A stretch of DNA of 5,741 nucleotides from Acidobacteriota bacterium (lineage in GTDB: Bacteria > Acidobacteriota > Blastocatellia > Pyrinomonadales > Pyrinomonadaceae): the NCBI GenBank assembly GCA_003222835.1, contig QHXE01001056.1, forward strand, positions 1 through 5,741, written 5' to 3'. Made by a program: the position numbers and the translations under genes. Shown piece after piece: positions 5,470-5,741 of this stretch (positions within the stretch are counted from its first letter, which is position 1; the number at the start of each line of letters is the position of its first letter). Below the pieces are notes generated by a model. The model was not told the origin of the DNA and made no database searches. It saw nothing but the letters and a program-made list of their open reading frames with translations.

Positions 5470-5513
5470 TGGAGCGGGCGACGGGAATCGAAGCCGTATT
5501 ACCAACTTGGGAA
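5470..5513 (-). other. 3' fragment of tRNA-Gly(CCC), likely integration site
   Basis: On the - strand, 44 bases match the 3' half of a tRNA-Gly: anticodon loop TTCCCAA (anticodon CCC, bases 5511-5509), GTTGG as the 3' strand of the anticodon stem, a short variable region, the T-arm with TTCGATT loop, acceptor strand TCGCCCGC and the CCA end (5472-5470). The 5' half is absent; the bases before the anticodon loop cannot pair with GTTGG. One T-stem pair is broken (CGGC opposite CCCG). So it is not a working tRNA. A block from anticodon loop to CCA is the classic att identity left by tyrosine integrases that insert into tRNA genes. Confidence 0.75.
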
Positions 5514-5576
5514 TCAAAATTTCCTCTCCTTTATTTTCACTACTTACAAAATCGCTCGGAAAAAAAGTACGTGCAT

Positions 5577-5741
5577 GCACTGCCTGATTTGCGTATCGCT
5601 GGGGGGATGTTTGGGGGACGGTTGCTCGCATAAATTTTCGATCACTTCGGACTCGTTTTCGGTGATCGCGAAAGTGCATCTACTGCTCCCGAAACCGCCC
5701 GTGGCGCAACTGTAAAATCTCAGAGACTGACAGTTACCGAT
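5577..5741 (+). repeat. Right copy of the ~165-bp direct repeat
   Basis: This copy matches 1758-1922 at a constant offset of 3819 bp and runs to the window edge, so its true end is unseen. It carries the same tandem pair in diverged form (about 5601-5611 and 5612-5622, GGGGGATGTT and TGGGGGACGGT), plus a 7-bp hairpin CGATCAC and GTGATCG (5639-5668) that the left copy lacks. It lies ~65 bases from the tRNA-Gly fragment, the spacing expected between an att core and arm-type sites. Confidence 0.8.

Noticed and set aside
5428..5679. 83-codon open frame on the - strand across the tRNA fragment and right repeat
   Set aside because: It reads through a tRNA fragment and a non-coding repeat, and has no recognisable protein features. 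The partial resemblance to a frame in the left copy follows from DNA repeat similarity.
1..5741. CRISPR array, insertion sequence or replication origin
   Set aside because: No regularly spaced repeats, transposase or iteron/DnaA clusters were found on reading both strands.

Overview
The window looks like a piece of an environmental bacterial genome, most likely Acidobacteriota (class Blastocatellia or a relative). That placement rests on the style of the Ser/Thr kinase fragment at the left edge and on the make-up of the metal operon. It is an inference and no marker gene is present.

Layout. Bases 1-258 hold a broken Ser/Thr protein kinase fragment. An intact NAD(P)-dependent aldehyde dehydrogenase follows on the + strand (245-1687). 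Bases 1688-1984 are non-coding and hold two hairpins and the left copy of a diverged ~165-bp direct repeat. From 5191 down to 1985, on the - strand, lies one compact six-gene operon: merR, a merT-like transporter gene, a membrane-anchored thioredoxin-like protein, a CopZ-like [2Fe-2S] metallochaperone, a TlpA/ResA-like thioredoxin, and a MerB-like organomercurial lyase. It is driven by a MerR-type promoter with a 20-bp spacer. Bases 5192-5741 are non-coding and contain hairpins, the 3' fragment of a tRNA-Gly(CCC) gene that looks like an integration site, and the right copy of the direct repeat, offset from the left copy by exactly 3819 bp.

Main discovery. Conventional gene calling would cut two operon genes at UGA codons, but in both the reading frame and family homology continue straight through. 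In the MerB-like gene there are two in-frame UGAs. They fall on the positions equivalent to the two catalytic cysteines of MerB (Cys96 in the xALD motif, Cys159 five residues before the FF motif), with the catalytic Asp99 equivalent kept. In the thioredoxin-like gene the UGA replaces the first Cys of the CxxC motif, giving UxxC. Each UGA is followed at the right distance by a hairpin resembling a bacterial SECIS. The two in the merB gene have 7- and 8-bp stems capped by the same GGUC tetraloop. Both UGA-containing genes end with UAA, while the other four operon genes end with UGA. I read this as a selenocysteine-based organomercurial (or other organometal) detoxification operon containing a double-selenocysteine MerB.

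How the genes may work together (inference): MerR senses metal and opens the operon promoter. The lyase has a signal-peptide-like N-terminus, so it may cleave carbon-metal bonds outside the cytoplasm. The anchored Sec-thioredoxin and the TlpA-like protein could keep its selenols reduced or remove bound metal. The MerT-like protein and CopZ-like protein could handle the released ion. No merA is present in the window.

Caveat: the merT-like gene (near 4645) and the copZ-like gene (near 3644) each appear to carry an indel, and the kinase is also broken. Local decay or sequencing error is therefore possible and should be checked against reads.
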